DNA of 64,000 nt from CAZOJJ01 sp964580105 (GTDB lineage Bacteria; Bacteroidota; Rhodothermia; Rhodothermales; Rubricoccaceae): assembly GCA_964580105.1 (NCBI GenBank), contig CAZOJJ010000002.1, positions 62,001 to 126,000 of the forward strand, read 5' to 3'. A program made the translations under genes and the position numbers. Under the pieces are notes generated by a model. It was given only the letters and a program-made list of their open reading frames with translations, was not told the origin of the DNA and did no database searches. Below, in pieces: positions 1 to 8,930 of the stretch; the stretch's first letter is position 1; each line of letters starts with the position of its first letter.

Positions 1-155
1 CCGCACGCGTCGAAGCCGAGGCGGCGGGCCTCGGCCTTGAGATCGGCGGCGAGGCGGGTTTGGGCGGCGGTGTCGAAGCGGGGCACGGAGGTCGGGGAAG
101 AGGGCAGGGAGAGGACGAACGCATGAGCGGCCTCCATGCTCTCCCGTTCATCCAT
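1..155 (-). CDS. queG: Epoxyqueuosine reductase QueG, N-terminal fragment
   Basis: Only the first 51 codons are in the window; the gene runs off the left edge. QueG is an iron-sulfur/cobalamin enzyme that reduces epoxyqueuosine to queuosine at the wobble base of tRNAs. The visible part ends in LKAEARRLGFDACG, which matches the usual start of QueG proteins (a short helix followed by LGFD.CGI). The start at 155 follows a good ribosome-binding site (GGAGGGG, 3 bases before ATG); a second in-frame ATG lies 6 codons inside. None of the Fe-S cysteines are visible, so the call rests on the N-terminal motif alone. Confidence 0.65.
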   Translation of the reverse strand, partial: MDERESMEAAHAFVLSLPSSPTSVPRFDTAAQTRLAADLKAEARRLGFDAC

Positions 156-169
156 TCTCCCCTCCAACG

Positions 170-202
170 AAAAGCGGCCCCGCTCCTCACGAGCGGGGCC
201 GC
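170..202 (-). terminator. Intrinsic terminator after the OmpA-family gene
   Basis: Perfect 12-bp stem GCGGCCCCGCTC / GAGCGGGGCCGC with a 5-base loop (174-202). On the minus strand it is followed directly by TTTT (173-170). It lies 26 bases past the stop of the gene at 228-1602. Confidence 0.85.
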
Positions 203-227
203 GTCGGCGGTCCGGGGTGGGGGACGC

Positions 228-1602
228 CTAGTAGCCTCGAGCCCCGATCCGGTCGAGGAACTGGTCGCAGTCGAGCGGGATGGACTCGACGCGGCGGCCA
301 CGGCGGCAGCCCTCCTCGGGGTCTTCCTTGTCACAGTCCGGGACGGAGGCGCCGCGGTTGCGGACGTGCATCCGGTCGGCGGCGATGCCGCGGTCGAGGT
401 AGTAGTCGTAGACGGTCTGGGCGCGGCGGCCGGCGAGCGGCATCCCGAACCGGTCGTACTCGGAGGAGTCCGTGTAGCCGTCGATGAAGAGGCAGCACTC
501 GGGGTGCTCGCGGAGAAGCTGCACGTTCTCGTCGAGGAGGGCGCGGGCGCGCGGGGTCAGGTCGGCCGAGCCGTAGTCGAAGTAGACCGAGTTGAGTTCC
601 ACCAGCTCACACACCTCGGGCGGCGGCGGNNNNNNNNNNNNNNNNNNNNNNNNNNNNNNNNNNNNNNNNNNNNNNNNNNNNNNNNNNNNNNNNNNNNNNN
701 NNNNNNNNNNNNNNNNNNNNNNNNNNNNNGGGCGGCGGCGGTGGAGGCGGCGGCGGCGGCGGGGGCGGGGGCGGTGCGCCGCCAAAGCCGAACTGGATCC
801 CGCCCGTGAAGAGCAGCGGCCGGAAGATGTTGTCGAAGTTGATCTCCTCGTCCGGCTCGACCTCGCCGCCTTCGTCCTCCTTGCACTCGGGCAGCCAGGG
901 CTCGTACTTGCACTTGCACGCGAGGCTGTTCGGGTCCTTCTCGCAGGGATCCGGGCCGAAGTTGGCCGTCGCCGTGCCGGTCTGCTGGCCGAGGTCGTTG
1001 AGGATGAAGCGGTAGCTCCCTTCCAGGAAGACCGAGACGTTGCGGGAGAGGCGAATGTCCACGCCCACGCCGGCCGGGATGTAGTAGGCCACGCGCTCGC
1101 GGTCGAGCGCCTCGATCAGGTCGTCCTGCCCGAACGGGTCGGCGATGAGGGCGCCGAATCCGGAGAAGAGGTAGGGGACGAGGTTCGTGTTGCGGTACGA
1201 GGCGAGGTTGAGGAGGAGGTCGCCCTCGGCCAGGAGGATCTCGTTGGTGAGGAACGGATTCTGGCCCGGCCCGACGTCGGCGCGCGCGTCGGCGCCGAGG
1301 TTGAGGAGGCCGGCCATGAGGCGGCCGTAGAGCCGGTCGCCGACGAGGGGGAAGGAGAGGTGCGCCGTGACGCCGAGGCGGGTCTGCGTGACGTCGTCCT
1401 GGTCTTCGGCCGGGCCGTGGAGAATGTTGGGGCCGACGTAGGTAAACGCGCCGACGCCGATGCCGAGGCGCACGCCCGGAGCGTCGTACGCGTCTTCGTA
1501 GTCGAGCGTCCGGTACGGTTGCTGCGCCCACCCGCTCGGAGCGAGCGCGAGGCTCGACGCGAGGGCCAGGCCGAGCGCGAGGTAGAGCGTACGGGAGAAC
1601 AT
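228..1602 (-). CDS. OmpA-family outer-membrane protein with poly-proline linker (interrupted by gap)
   Basis: The protein has a signal peptide (residues 1-26, cut after GWAQ), an N-terminal beta-barrel-like region of about 240 residues, an acidic cysteine-containing stretch, a run of at least 15 prolines, and after the gap a peptidoglycan-binding OmpA domain. That domain begins near ELNSVYFDYGSADL and carries the DG-YTDS and LAGRRAQTVYDYYL signatures. It would anchor the outer membrane to the cell wall. The two halves read in different frames only because the 100-N gap is not a multiple of three; the proline repeat spans the gap. The neighbouring gene at 1900-3510 has the same overall plan. 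The ligand of the barrel is unknown. Confidence 0.85.
630..729. other. Assembly gap (100 N) in the poly-proline-coding repeat
   Basis: Exactly 100 N, flanked on both sides by GGC-rich repeats that encode proline on the minus strand. The true length is unknown, and so is the number of prolines in the linker. Confidence 0.95.
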
Positions 1603-1824
1603 GGGCAGGGGGGGAAGGGGGAAGGTCCGGGCGCATCAGCACGCCCCGGACTGGGATCGGGACGATTCGGAGCGGCCCCGAATCAAAAAGCCGACGCGCC
1701 ATAGCAGCACTCCGATCAGCGAAATACTACGGCAGCGAGGCGTTACATCGAGCGCTGGTATACGGCGCCTCTCCGGCCGCGGGCCCGGTTGCGCAGCCGA
1801 CTGAGACGGCGGCGGCGCTACGAA

Positions 1825-1866
1825 CCAAAAAGCGGACGGCCCGCCGAGTGGCAGGCCGCCCGCTTT
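1825..1866 (-). terminator. Intrinsic terminator after the PKD/OmpA gene
   Basis: A 13-bp stem with one mismatch (AAAGCGGACGGCC at 1829-1841 against GGCCGCCCGCTTT at 1854-1866), followed on the minus strand by a T-run (CTTTTTGG). It lies just past the stop of the gene at 1900-3510. Confidence 0.8.
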
Positions 1867-1899
1867 GATCGAGCGATCCGGAGTGGACTACGCCGGGGC

Positions 1900-3510
1900 T
1901 CAGTTCATGTCGTCGAGGCGGTCGCAGTCAACCGGGATGGACTCGGCGCGGCGGGCGTTGCGGTCGCCCGGACCCGGGTCCTCCTTCGAGTTCGAGTCGG
2001 GCGCCTCACCCAGGCCACGGGCCAGGATGCGGCTCTCGTCGATCCCGTTGGCGACGTAGTACGCCTTGACCTCCTCGGCGCGACGCTCGGAGAGGCGGAG
2101 CTTGTCACGCTCCCGGTCGTCGGCGTAGGCGTTGATCACGACGCAGATGTCCGGGCAGCGGCGGAGCACCTCGATGTTCTCGTCGAGGCGGCTGCGGGCC
2201 TCGGCCGTGAGCGCGCTCATCTCGTAGTCGAAGTACACCGTGTTGAGCTCGGTGACCTCGTCGCAGAACGAGTCGCCCACGGTGACGGTCACCGTGCAGG
2301 TGTCGGAGCCGTACGCGTTGGTCGCCGTGATGGTGACGGTGTAGGTGCCGACCTCGTCGTAGGTGTGCGTGGCCGGGAGGCTGTCGGCCGTGTTGCCGTC
2401 GCCGAAGTCCACGGTGATGTCAAACGGCTCGGAGCCGGAGACGGTGGCCGAGACGGTCACCTGGTTGCCGGCATCGACGCGGCTCGGGCTCACGCGGCAG
2501 CTCGCCAGCGACGGCGGGATCTGCGGCTCGACGACGGTCACGAGGCAGGTCTCCGTGTCGGAGTTGGCCGGGCCCGTCGCCGTGAAGGAGACGGTGTAGG
2601 TGCCCGGTGCGCTGTAGGCGTGGGACGCCGTCAGGCCCGGGCTCGTAGCGCCGTCGCCCCAGTTCCACTCGAACGAGAGCGGCTCGGAAGCATTCTCGTT
2701 GACGTAGGCCGTGAACGAGCCGGACTCGCCGACGGTCAGCTCCGTCGCGCAGTCGATGGTGGCGTCGACGTTCGTGTACGGAGCGCGGAAGAAGTAGCGC
2801 AGGCCGATGTTGTAGAGAATCGTGGCGTCGAAGTCGGCCTCGTCGTCGAGCACGGCCGGAGAGTTCGAGAACTGCGTGTTCGCGTCGGGGTCCGAGAAGT
2901 CGAACCCGTCATCGGGGAACCACAGCGAGCCGAGGGCGCCGATGTAGAGCGAGAGCTGACGACCCGCGAGCAGGTCGAAGCCGCCGCCGATCGACGGGCC
3001 GTACGCGGTGTTGCTCGCGTCGCTGGGGCGGTCGCCGCCGGTGTAGTACGCGAAGCCGCCGCCGAACTCGACGTAGGGCGTGAACCGGGCGCCCGGGAAG
3101 GGCATGAAGCGGAAGAGGGGATGGACCTGAATGAACGACTCGCTATCGTTGAGGGGGTCTTGCGAGATCTGGCCCGTGGTCGGGTTGTAGACCGGGCCCT
3201 CGTTGATGTTCGAGTAGCGGCCGTAGAGGGCGTTGATGCCGAAGCCGAAGCTGCTGCTGAACTGGTAGCCCAGCTCGAGGCCACCGCCGAAGCCGAGGTC
3301 GCTGAAGAGCCAGGCGTAGTCGCCTTCGGGATCGCCCGGGTTGGCCACGCTACCGGTTTGGTCGAGTTCACCGCCGTAGGCAGTGAGACCGCCGCGGAGG
3401 CCGATGAAGAGCGTGCTGTTCGGCCGGACGACCTGCGCCTGCGCCGCGGTGGCGAAGAGCAGGAGCGCCGCGCATCCGAGCAAGAGCGAAGAGGGTAGAC
3501 GCTGGGTCAT
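1900..3510 (-). CDS. OmpA-family outer-membrane protein with two PKD domains
   Basis: 536 residues. A signal peptide (about 1-25, ending TAAQAQ) is followed by a barrel-like region (about 26-250, glycine- and aromatic-rich). Two PKD repeats follow, near 265-325 (EWNWGDG, GTYTVSFTATG) and 345-410 (DFGDG, GTYTVTITATN). The C-terminal OmpA domain (about 415-530) contains TVYFDYEMSAL and LSERRAEEVKAYYV. PKD domains act as rigid spacers or protein-contact modules; the OmpA part should bind peptidoglycan. Bacteroidota gliding and type IX systems use PKD/OmpA proteins of this kind, but nothing here proves that link. The start is supported by AAAGGAG 7 bases before ATG. Confidence 0.88.
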   Translation of the reverse strand: MTQRLPSSLLLGCAALLLFATAAQAQVVRPNSTLFIGLRGGLTAYGGELDQTGSVANPGDPEGDYAWLFSDLGFGGGLELGYQFSSSFGFGINALYGRYSNINEGPVYNPTTGQISQDPLNDSESFIQVHPLFRFMPFPGARFTPYVEFGGGFAYYTGGDRPSDASNTAYGPSIGGGFDLLAGRQLSLYIGALGSLWFPDDGFDFSDPDANTQFSNSPAVLDDEADFDATILYNIGLRYFFRAPYTNVDATIDCATELTVGESGSFTAYVNENASEPLSFEWNWGDGATSPGLTASHAYSAPGTYTVSFTATGPANSDTETCLVTVVEPQIPPSLASCRVSPSRVDAGNQVTVSATVSGSEPFDITVDFGDGNTADSLPATHTYDEVGTYTVTITATNAYGSDTCTVTVTVGDSFCDEVTELNTVYFDYEMSALTAEARSRLDENIEVLRRCPDICVVINAYADDRERDKLRLSERRAEEVKAYYVANGIDESRILARGLGEAPDSNSKEDPGPGDRNARRAESIPVDCDRLDDMN

Positions 3511-3651
3511 AGTCTTCTCCTTTCGGTTCTGGAAGGGGGAGGTGAGGGGTGGGGTGGGGAACCGTCCGGCCGCGAAGAAGGGTGGGAGCGGGCGGACGCC
3601 GGAGGATGAGCTGAACCGGGTGTTGAGGCGGGGCGCTCAAACGCCGGAGCT

Positions 3652-3680
3652 AGTATGCGAAATAAAACGTTGACTTGCAA
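3652..3680 (-). promoter_or_regulatory. Candidate promoter for the PKD/OmpA gene
   Basis: On the minus strand TTGCAA is followed 17 bases later by CATACT, close to a housekeeping -35/-10 pair, in an AT-rich patch about 145 bases before the ATG. The rest of 3511-3993 shows no convincing gene; ORFs there lack family features and have poor codon use. Confidence 0.4.
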
Positions 3681-3921
3681 GCAGCACGAACCGGCGAAAA
3701 CCGCGTGAACCCGCCCGAAATGCACGGAACAAGGGCTTGCGATGGGGGGAGAAGCAGGTCAGAGAGGGGCAGGCCGGTCTTCGCATTGGCCTCGGACGAC
3801 GAGGCACGACGATGCGGGACGGTTGTCAACGTTGGGCTCCTAACCTCGTGCCGCCGGGTGTGTTCCGAAGAAACTGGCGCTCGCAGCGAGGAGATTCGCG
3901 CGGGGTCTCCGAGTGAGCGAG

Positions 3922-3972
3922 AAAAGGGGGAAACGAGAGAGGCAGACCGTGGCGGTACGGACGGTCTGCCTC
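3922..3972 (-). terminator. Probable terminator after rpsT
   Basis: Perfect 12-bp stem (GAGGCAGACCGT at 3939-3950, ACGGTCTGCCTC at 3961-3972) with a 10-base loop, 21 bases past the rpsT stop. The downstream T-rich tract is broken (TCTCGTTTCCCCCTTTT), so the strength is uncertain. Confidence 0.65.
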
Positions 3973-3993
3973 GGGCAGGGAGAGGCGGAGCGC

Positions 3994-4248
3994 TCAGCCG
4001 AGGTCGTTGACGAACCGGTCGAGCTGGCTCTTCGTGTGAGCGACGGCGTTGGGATGGAGCAGCCGCTTCGTCGCCATGCGGTCCAGCTGGGCCTTGATCG
4101 TGTTGAGCTTGGCCTCGGCCTCCTCGCGCGTCGTGGTGGCGCGGAGGTCCTTGATGAGGGTGCGGACGCGGGCGCGGTGGTAGCGGTTGCGAAGGCGGCG
4201 CTTGGCGTTCTGGCGCACGCGCTTGGCCGCGGACTTGTGCTGGGGCAT
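3994..4248 (-). CDS. rpsT: 30S ribosomal protein S20
   Basis: 84 residues, the normal S20 length. It binds 16S rRNA early in small-subunit assembly. The basic helical sequence is typical: MPQHKSAAKRVRQNAKRRL at the start, then R-KDLRA---REEAEAKL, and a C-terminal RNP-like segment with LHPNAVAHTKSQLDRFV. As is usual for S20 it stands alone, with its own terminator. Confidence 0.95.
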   Translation of the reverse strand: MPQHKSAAKRVRQNAKRRLRNRYHRARVRTLIKDLRATTTREEAEAKLNTIKAQLDRMATKRLLHPNAVAHTKSQLDRFVNDLG

Positions 4249-4343
4249 GGGGAAGGTCGTCGGTTCGGGGAGGGCGGCGCGCGGCGGCGCGCGTTTTCGT
4301 CGGGCTTCAACGGAAGGTGCCCCTCGGGCGAGGCGGCAATCCG

Positions 4344-4351
4344 CTAAGTTA
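4344..4351 (-). promoter_or_regulatory. Candidate TAnnTTTG-type -7 element for rpsT
   Basis: TAACTTAG on the minus strand, about 95 bases before the rpsT ATG, resembles the Bacteroidota -7 consensus TAnnTTTG. Similar octamers precede several other genes in this window. No clear -33 TTTG was seen. Confidence 0.35.
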
Positions 4352-4378
4352 GTACGGCGTCTGTGCAGATGCCGCGAA

Positions 4379-4555
4379 AGCGAAGCGTTCGAAGGCGAAG
4401 CGTTCGAAGGCGAAGCGNNNNNNNNNNNNNNNNNNNNNNNNNNNNNNNNNNNNNNNNNNNNNNNNNNNNNNNNNNNNNNNNNNNNNNNNNNNNNNNNNNN
4501 NNNNNNNNNNNNNNNNNGCGAAGCGTTCGAAGGCGAAGCGTTCGAAGGCGAAGCG
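4379..4555. repeat. 15-bp tandem repeat with assembly gap
   Basis: Direct repeats of the 15-mer GCGAAGCGTTCGAAG; each unit holds the palindrome TTCGAA. They flank a 100-N gap (4418-4517) on both sides in the non-coding space between divergent rpsT and the M23 peptidase gene. The copy number is unknown because the array crosses the gap. Confidence 0.9.
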
Positions 4556-4637
4556 GATCTGCACGGCGCATGGGGAGGGTACGAGCCGCGGGGGCCGCCC
4601 CGTTCCTCGCCTTCGTTTCCGGTTAGCCCTCGTCCGC

Positions 4638-5555
4638 ATGCTCTCGTTCTTCCGCGACTTCTTCGCCCGGCCCGGCGCCTCGCGCACGGTGATCCTGCTG
4701 GAGCCCGACACGATGGCGGCGCCTCGGCAGTACGAGGTCCAGCCCGGGCGCGTGCTGGTCGCGGTGAGCGCGGCCGGCGCCGCGCTCGCCCTCCTCTTCA
4801 TCGCCCTCCTGCTCCTGACCCCGCTTCGCCGCGTCGTCGCGGGGCCGAGCCTCGACGAGTACCGGGCGATGGCCGAGCTCAACGCGCGCCGCGCCGCCGC
4901 CTTCGAGGACTCGGTGGCGCTGCAGTACCGGCAGATCTCGCAGCTCCGCGCCCTCATCACCGGCGACCTCGACAGCCTCACGGCCCCACTCCTGGCGGCG
5001 GACGACCCGACGCTTCCCGAGGAGGCCGAGGCCGAGGCCGTCCTCGGCGTCTCCCTCGACGACGCACCGCCCTCGGCCGACTGGCGGGACCACGAGCAGC
5101 CGGCCCTCCCCCTCCGCTGGCTCGACGCCTCCGGGGACGCCCCGCCCCCCGGCTCGGCCGCCGAGGCCTACCTCGCCAGCCTCCGCCTCCCCGCTCTGCC
5201 CCCCGTGGACGGCTTCGTCTCGCGCGGCTTCAGCGCTCGCACGGGTCACTACGGCGTGGACTTTGCCGTGGACGAAGGCTCGCCCGTCCGCGCCGTCGGC
5301 GACGGCTACGTCGTCTTCTCGGACTGGACCCACGAGGGCGGGTACGTCATTGCCGTGCAGCACGCCGACGGCTATCTTTCCGTCTATAAGCACAACGCGC
5401 GCCTGCTCACGCGCACCGGCGACCGCGTCCGCAGCCGCGAGACGGTCGCCCTCAGCGGCAACACCGGGGAGGTCACCTCCGGGCCGCACCTCCACTTCGA
5501 GCTCTGGCGCAACGGGCTCGCCCAGGACCCCCGGACGTTCTTCGTCAACCCGTAA
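4638..5555 (+). CDS. M23-family (LytM-like) metallopeptidase, membrane-anchored
   Basis: 305 residues. There is a short cytoplasmic N-terminus, one transmembrane helix (about 37-62), a periplasmic linker with a coiled-coil-like stretch (about 70-115) and a C-terminal LytM domain (about 195-300). The domain keeps the zinc-ligand motifs HYGVDFA and GPHLHFELW and the peptidase core ADGYLSVYKHN. It is likely to cut peptidoglycan cross-links or to regulate an enzyme that does. The bactofilin gene starts 28 bases downstream; M23 peptidase plus bactofilin is a common pair in cell-shape control (known from BacA/LmdC-type systems), so a joint role is probable. Confidence 0.88.
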   Translation: MLSFFRDFFARPGASRTVILLEPDTMAAPRQYEVQPGRVLVAVSAAGAALALLFIALLLLTPLRRVVAGPSLDEYRAMAELNARRAAAFEDSVALQYRQISQLRALITGDLDSLTAPLLAADDPTLPEEAEAEAVLGVSLDDAPPSADWRDHEQPALPLRWLDASGDAPPPGSAAEAYLASLRLPALPPVDGFVSRGFSARTGHYGVDFAVDEGSPVRAVGDGYVVFSDWTHEGGYVIAVQHADGYLSVYKHNARLLTRTGDRVRSRETVALSGNTGEVTSGPHLHFELWRNGLAQDPRTFFVNP

Positions 5556-5583
5556 GCCCGGCTTCGGCCGGCGGACCGCCCTC

Positions 5584-6218
5584 ATGGCTCTCTTCAGAAG
5601 CAACCCGGACTCCTCCAACACGCCCATGGCCAAGCCCGCTTCCTACAACCCCGCCGAACAGCACAACATCATCGGCAAGGACACCGTCATCGAAGGCACG
5701 CTCCGCTCCAGTGGCAACGTCCACATCAGCGGCACGGTCCACGGCAACGTCGAGGTGGACGGTCGCACGGTCGTCATGCCCGACGGCCGGATCGAGGGCG
5801 AGGTCATCTCCGCTACGGCCGAGATCGGCGGGCGCATCCAGGGCCACCTCGTCATCAAGGAGCGCCTCGTGCTCAAAAACACGGCCGTGGTCGAGGGCGA
5901 CATCCGCACGGCCAAGCTGGTCATCGAGGACGGCGCCACCTTCACCGGCCGCTGCGACATGGGCAGCGCCGCCATGCCGAGCCGCCCGGCCAGACCGGAG
6001 GCGTCCAGACCGGAGGCGTCCANNNNNNNNNNNNNNNNNNNNNNNNNNNNNNNNNNNNNNNNNNNNNNNNNNNNNNNNNNNNNNNNNNNNNNNNNNNNNN
6101 NNNNNNNNNNNNNNNNNNNNNNCCGGAGGCGTCCAAGCCGGAGGCGGGCGCCGACAAGCGCACCGTGCGCCACCTCGGCAGCAACCCGGATCTCCCGCGC
6201 GAGGCCGCCCAGGCGTAG
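5584..6218 (+). CDS. Bactofilin (interrupted by gap)
   Basis: Bactofilins form non-polar cytoskeletal filaments from a right-handed beta-helix. The core is visible at about residues 25-125 with the repeating short-strand pattern, for example IIGKDTVIEGTLRSSGNV, VEVDGRTVVMPDGRIEGEV and RLVLKNTAVVEGDIRTAKL. The tail is a PEAS-rich repeat (15-bp unit) that contains the 100-N gap; after the gap the frame resumes and ends DLPREAAQA at 6218. An alternative ATG at 5626 would remove 14 residues. It follows the M23 peptidase at 28 bases and precedes the atp genes by 6 bases. Confidence 0.9.
5991..6145. repeat. 15-bp coding tandem repeat with assembly gap in the bactofilin tail
   Basis: The unit AGACCGGAGGCGTCC encodes (S/K/R)PEAS. 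It flanks the N run at 6023-6122 on both sides. The unit is a multiple of three, so copy-number change would lengthen or shorten the tail in frame. Confidence 0.88.
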
Positions 6219-6224
6219 CGCGCC

Positions 6225-6662
6225 ATGCCCGACGACGCCCCTGCCCCCGACGACGCCGACGCGCCCGAGCGCGACCCGTGGGCCGACGACCCCTGGAAAG
6301 ACGATCCGTGGAAGAACGACGCCTGGGCGCGCGACCGCTGGAAGGAGGCCGACTGGGGGACGCCCGCCGTGCCTCCGGGCGAAGCCGAGGCGCCGAAGCG
6401 GAAGCCCGGGCTGGCCGGGTGGAACGCTAGCATGATGGAGGCCGGGCCGTACCTCGGCCTCGGCCTCCAGTCCGCCTTTGCGATGGCCTTCTTCGTCGGC
6501 CTCGGCTACCTCGTGGACCGGGGGCTCGGGTCGAGGCCGTGGGGGATGATCGTCGGGGCGGTCCTGGGGATTGTAGCCGTGATCACGCTGCTCGTCCGGC
6601 TCGCCAACCAGGCCAACGCGGCGGCGCGCGAGCGGCGGAAGCAAGCCGGGAAACGGTCGTAA
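6225..6662 (+). CDS. atpZ: AtpZ/AtpI-family membrane protein of the ATP synthase operon
   Basis: 145 residues. The first 65 are acidic with a DPW(K/A)(D/N)D repeat; two transmembrane helices follow (about 78-100 and 107-130, with GLGYLVDRGLGSRPWGMIVG between them), then a basic tail. AtpZ-type proteins sit at the head of atp operons and have been linked to magnesium/calcium supply or c-ring assembly. The helix pair and the position support the family; the acidic repetitive N-terminus is unusual. Confidence 0.8.
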   Translation: MPDDAPAPDDADAPERDPWADDPWKDDPWKNDAWARDRWKEADWGTPAVPPGEAEAPKRKPGLAGWNASMMEAGPYLGLGLQSAFAMAFFVGLGYLVDRGLGSRPWGMIVGAVLGIVAVITLLVRLANQANAAARERRKQAGKRS

Positions 6663-6720
6663 GGAGGGCCTTTCGCCCCTAATTCACCGTCCCTTGCCGA
6701 CCGCTCTACGGGGGGCGGTC

Positions 6721-6728
6721 TAACTTGG
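6721..6728 (+). promoter_or_regulatory. Candidate -7 element upstream of the AtpI-like gene
   Basis: TAACTTGG fits TAnnTTTG at seven of eight positions, 66 bases before the GTG start at 6794. It would give the atp genes a promoter of their own inside the bactofilin-atpZ-atp run. Confidence 0.4.
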
Positions 6729-6793
6729 CCGCCCTTCCGCCCGGCCCCGCCCTGAACGGCCGCGCTCCCTCCTCCGCCCCCGCTCACTCCGCC

Positions 6794-7090
6794 GTGCCCG
6801 ACGTCTGGACGAGTGCCCTGTTCGGCGTTGCGCTCGGCGCGGCCAACGCAGCGGCCAGCTACGCGCTCTACCGCGTGGCGGGCGGCACGCCCCAGAAGAC
6901 GTTCTACACGGTCGTCCTCGGGGGGATGGTGGCGCGGCTGGCGGTGGTGCTCGCGCTCGCGGCGCTCGTCCTCGTGGCGCTGCCGGTGAGCCGCTCCGCG
7001 TTCGTCGGGGCCTTCTTCGCCGCGTTCGCGGCGGGGACGGCCGTGGAAGTCCTCCTGATCCAGCGTCGCGCCTCGCGCGCCCAGCTCTGA
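6794..7090 (+). CDS. AtpI-like small membrane protein
   Basis: 98 residues from a GTG start (PDVWTSALFGVALGAAN...). The upstream TTG at 6725 overlaps the promoter-like octamer and gives a poor leader, so 6794 was preferred. Four hydrophobic segments are visible. A protein of this size between atpZ and atpB is usual in Bacteroidota and is thought to help ATP synthase assembly. Sequence conservation is weak, so the call rests on size, topology and position. Confidence 0.65.
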   Translation: MPDVWTSALFGVALGAANAAASYALYRVAGGTPQKTFYTVVLGGMVARLAVVLALAALVLVALPVSRSAFVGAFFAAFAAGTAVEVLLIQRRASRAQL

Positions 7091-7097
7091 AGCCCGC

Positions 7098-8435
7098 ATG
7101 CGGACCGCCCCGGTTCTCCTGCTCCTCGCCCTCCTCGCCGGCCCGCTCGCCGTCTCCGCCCAGGAGCACGCCGAGGAGGATGCGGCCGACGCGCACGCCG
7201 AAGAGGAGCTCGATGCCCTCCACCACAGCGCCGACGGGTTCTACCTCGACTTCACGCCCTTCGGCAAGGTCGAGCTCCCGCGCGTGTTCCTCGTCCGCGA
7301 CGCCGACGGCAACCTCGGCCTCGACGCGTTCGCCTCGACGAGCGCCGCCGTCGCCTCCGGCCGGTACGTGGCCGACCTCCACCACGGCGAGGCGCCCGAA
7401 GGCACGGTGCCGGCCGAGACGAGCGAGGAGGGTGCCCACGGCCTCATCGGCGACGAGGCCCACGGCACCATCGAGGGCGAGGAGGCCGAAGCCCACGGCG
7501 AGTCCGGCCCGGCCCACGCGGCCGGCGGGCACGGCGACGACCCGCTGGAGGCGGGCATCGTCCCCGTCGAGGGCGAGATCGTGGCGGACCTCTCCGTCAC
7601 GCGCCACACCGTCTTCCTCTTCGTCGCCGCGCTGCTGCTGCTGGCGATCTTCCTGCCGCTCGGCGCGAAGTACCGGAAGGGGATCGGGCGGGAAACGGCC
7701 CCACGCGGGCGGACGATGAACGCGCTGGAGCTGCTCGTGCTCTACGTCCGCGAGGAGATCGCCAAGCCCACCATGGGCGACGCGTACGCGAAGCACATGC
7801 CGTACCTGCTCACGGCGTTCTTCTTCATCTTCTTCGCCAACCTCCTCGGGCTGCTCCCCTACAGCGCCACGGTCACGAGCAACATCGCCGTGACGGCCGT
7901 GCTCGCCGGGTTCACCTTCGTCATCACCCAGTTCAGCGGGACGAAGGACTACTGGGGCCACATCTTCAACCCGCCGGGCGTGCCTGCTGCCGTCAAGCCG
8001 ATCATGGTGCCCGTCGAGATCCTGGGCATCTTTACCAAGCCGTTCGCCCTCGCCATCCGGCTCTTCGCCAACATGACGGCGGGGCACCTCGTGATCCTCA
8101 GTCTGATCGGCCTCATCTTCACGTTCACGCAGATCTTCGGCGAGGCGGCCGGGTGGGGCACGGCCCCCATCAGCGTCGGCATGGCGCTGTTCGTGTACCT
8201 GCTGGAGCTGCTGATCGCGTTCATCCAGGCGTACGTGTTCACCATCCTCTCGGCGCTGTTCATCGGGATGGCTTCGGCCGAGCACGAGCACCACGGCCAC
8301 GACGAGCACCACGACCAGACGGCGCACGAGCGGGCGGTCCAGAACGGCGCCCCCGTCGTGGCCGGCGGCGACGGCCGGATCTACCACGAGAAGCAGCAGG
8401 AGGTGGGCACCGAGGCGGCGATGTCGCCCTTCTGA
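7098..8435 (+). CDS. atpB: ATP synthase F0 subunit a
   Basis: 445 residues, longer than the ~250-270 of E. coli-type subunit a. It has a signal peptide (cut near VSAQ), a His/Glu-rich periplasmic domain (about 22-165) and then the membrane core. The essential channel arginine lies in KPFALAIRLFANMTAGH; the last helix is YLLELLIAFIQAYVFTILS. The C-terminus is again His-rich (HEHHGHDEHHD), which could bind metal ions. A long signal-bearing N-terminus is seen in Bacteroidota subunit a. It starts 7 bases after the AtpI-like gene. Confidence 0.95.
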   Translation: MRTAPVLLLLALLAGPLAVSAQEHAEEDAADAHAEEELDALHHSADGFYLDFTPFGKVELPRVFLVRDADGNLGLDAFASTSAAVASGRYVADLHHGEAPEGTVPAETSEEGAHGLIGDEAHGTIEGEEAEAHGESGPAHAAGGHGDDPLEAGIVPVEGEIVADLSVTRHTVFLFVAALLLLAIFLPLGAKYRKGIGRETAPRGRTMNALELLVLYVREEIAKPTMGDAYAKHMPYLLTAFFFIFFANLLGLLPYSATVTSNIAVTAVLAGFTFVITQFSGTKDYWGHIFNPPGVPAAVKPIMVPVEILGIFTKPFALAIRLFANMTAGHLVILSLIGLIFTFTQIFGEAAGWGTAPISVGMALFVYLLELLIAFIQAYVFTILSALFIGMASAEHEHHGHDEHHDQTAHERAVQNGAPVVAGGDGRIYHEKQQEVGTEAAMSPF

Positions 8436-8570
8436 GCCCGCGCTCTCCGGAGCCCGCACCGCCCCTTCGCTGCGACTCCACCGCGTCTTCCCCAACCTTC
8501 AACACCCGGCGAGCCGCGCGCGCGCCAACTTCCTCGACCCTCCCTCACCCTACCCCAACCCCGTTTCGAC

Positions 8571-8798
8571 ATGGACGCAGTTGCTCTCGGTTATCTCGCC
8601 GCCGGCCTCGGTGCTGGCCTCGTCGCCCTCGGCGCCGGCCTCGGCATCGGCCGCCTCGCCGCCAGCGCCCTCGAAGGCACGGCCCGCCAGCCGGAGGCCG
8701 GCGGTGACATCCGGACGACGATGATCATCGCGGCGGCCCTCATCGAGGGTGTGGCCCTCTTCGGCCTCGTGATCTGCATCCTCCTCGCCACGGCGTAA
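8571..8798 (+). CDS. atpE: ATP synthase F0 subunit c
   Basis: 75 residues, two transmembrane helices. Helix 1 has the glycine-rich packing motif GAGLGIG (21-27), the polar loop is ARQPE, and the ion-binding carboxylate is Glu59 in AALIEGVALFG. The glutamine/serine-threonine ligands typical of sodium c-subunits are not seen, so proton coupling is the likelier reading. A strong hairpin follows at 8869-8906. Confidence 0.95.
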   Translation: MDAVALGYLAAGLGAGLVALGAGLGIGRLAASALEGTARQPEAGGDIRTTMIIAAALIEGVALFGLVICILLATA

Positions 8799-8868
8799 GG
8801 CGCGGCGCCCCGGCCCGGCCGCAGGCGCCCCCTTCGCCCGAGGAGGTTTTCGAGTCGAGGGACGTAGC

Positions 8869-8906
8869 GGAACGGGAGAGGAGGCCGCCGGCCCGTCTCC
8901 CGTTCC
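8869..8906 (+). promoter_or_regulatory. Strong hairpin between atpE and atpF
   Basis: Perfect 11-bp inverted repeat GGAACGGGAGA (8869-8879) and TCTCCCGTTCC (8896-8906), GC-rich and without a following T-run. It may stabilise the 3' end of the atpE message so that more c than b subunit is made. Confidence 0.6.
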
Positions 8907-8930
8907 CGTCCCTGATCCCGTTTCGACGCC

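Noticed and set aside
3675..4010. Plus-strand protein gene in the gap before rpsT
   Set aside because: No family features, poor codon use and it runs over the rpsT terminator.
4379..4555. CRISPR-like array or origin iterons
   Set aside because: 15-bp units without spacers; no dnaA, parAB or AT-rich unwinding region nearby.
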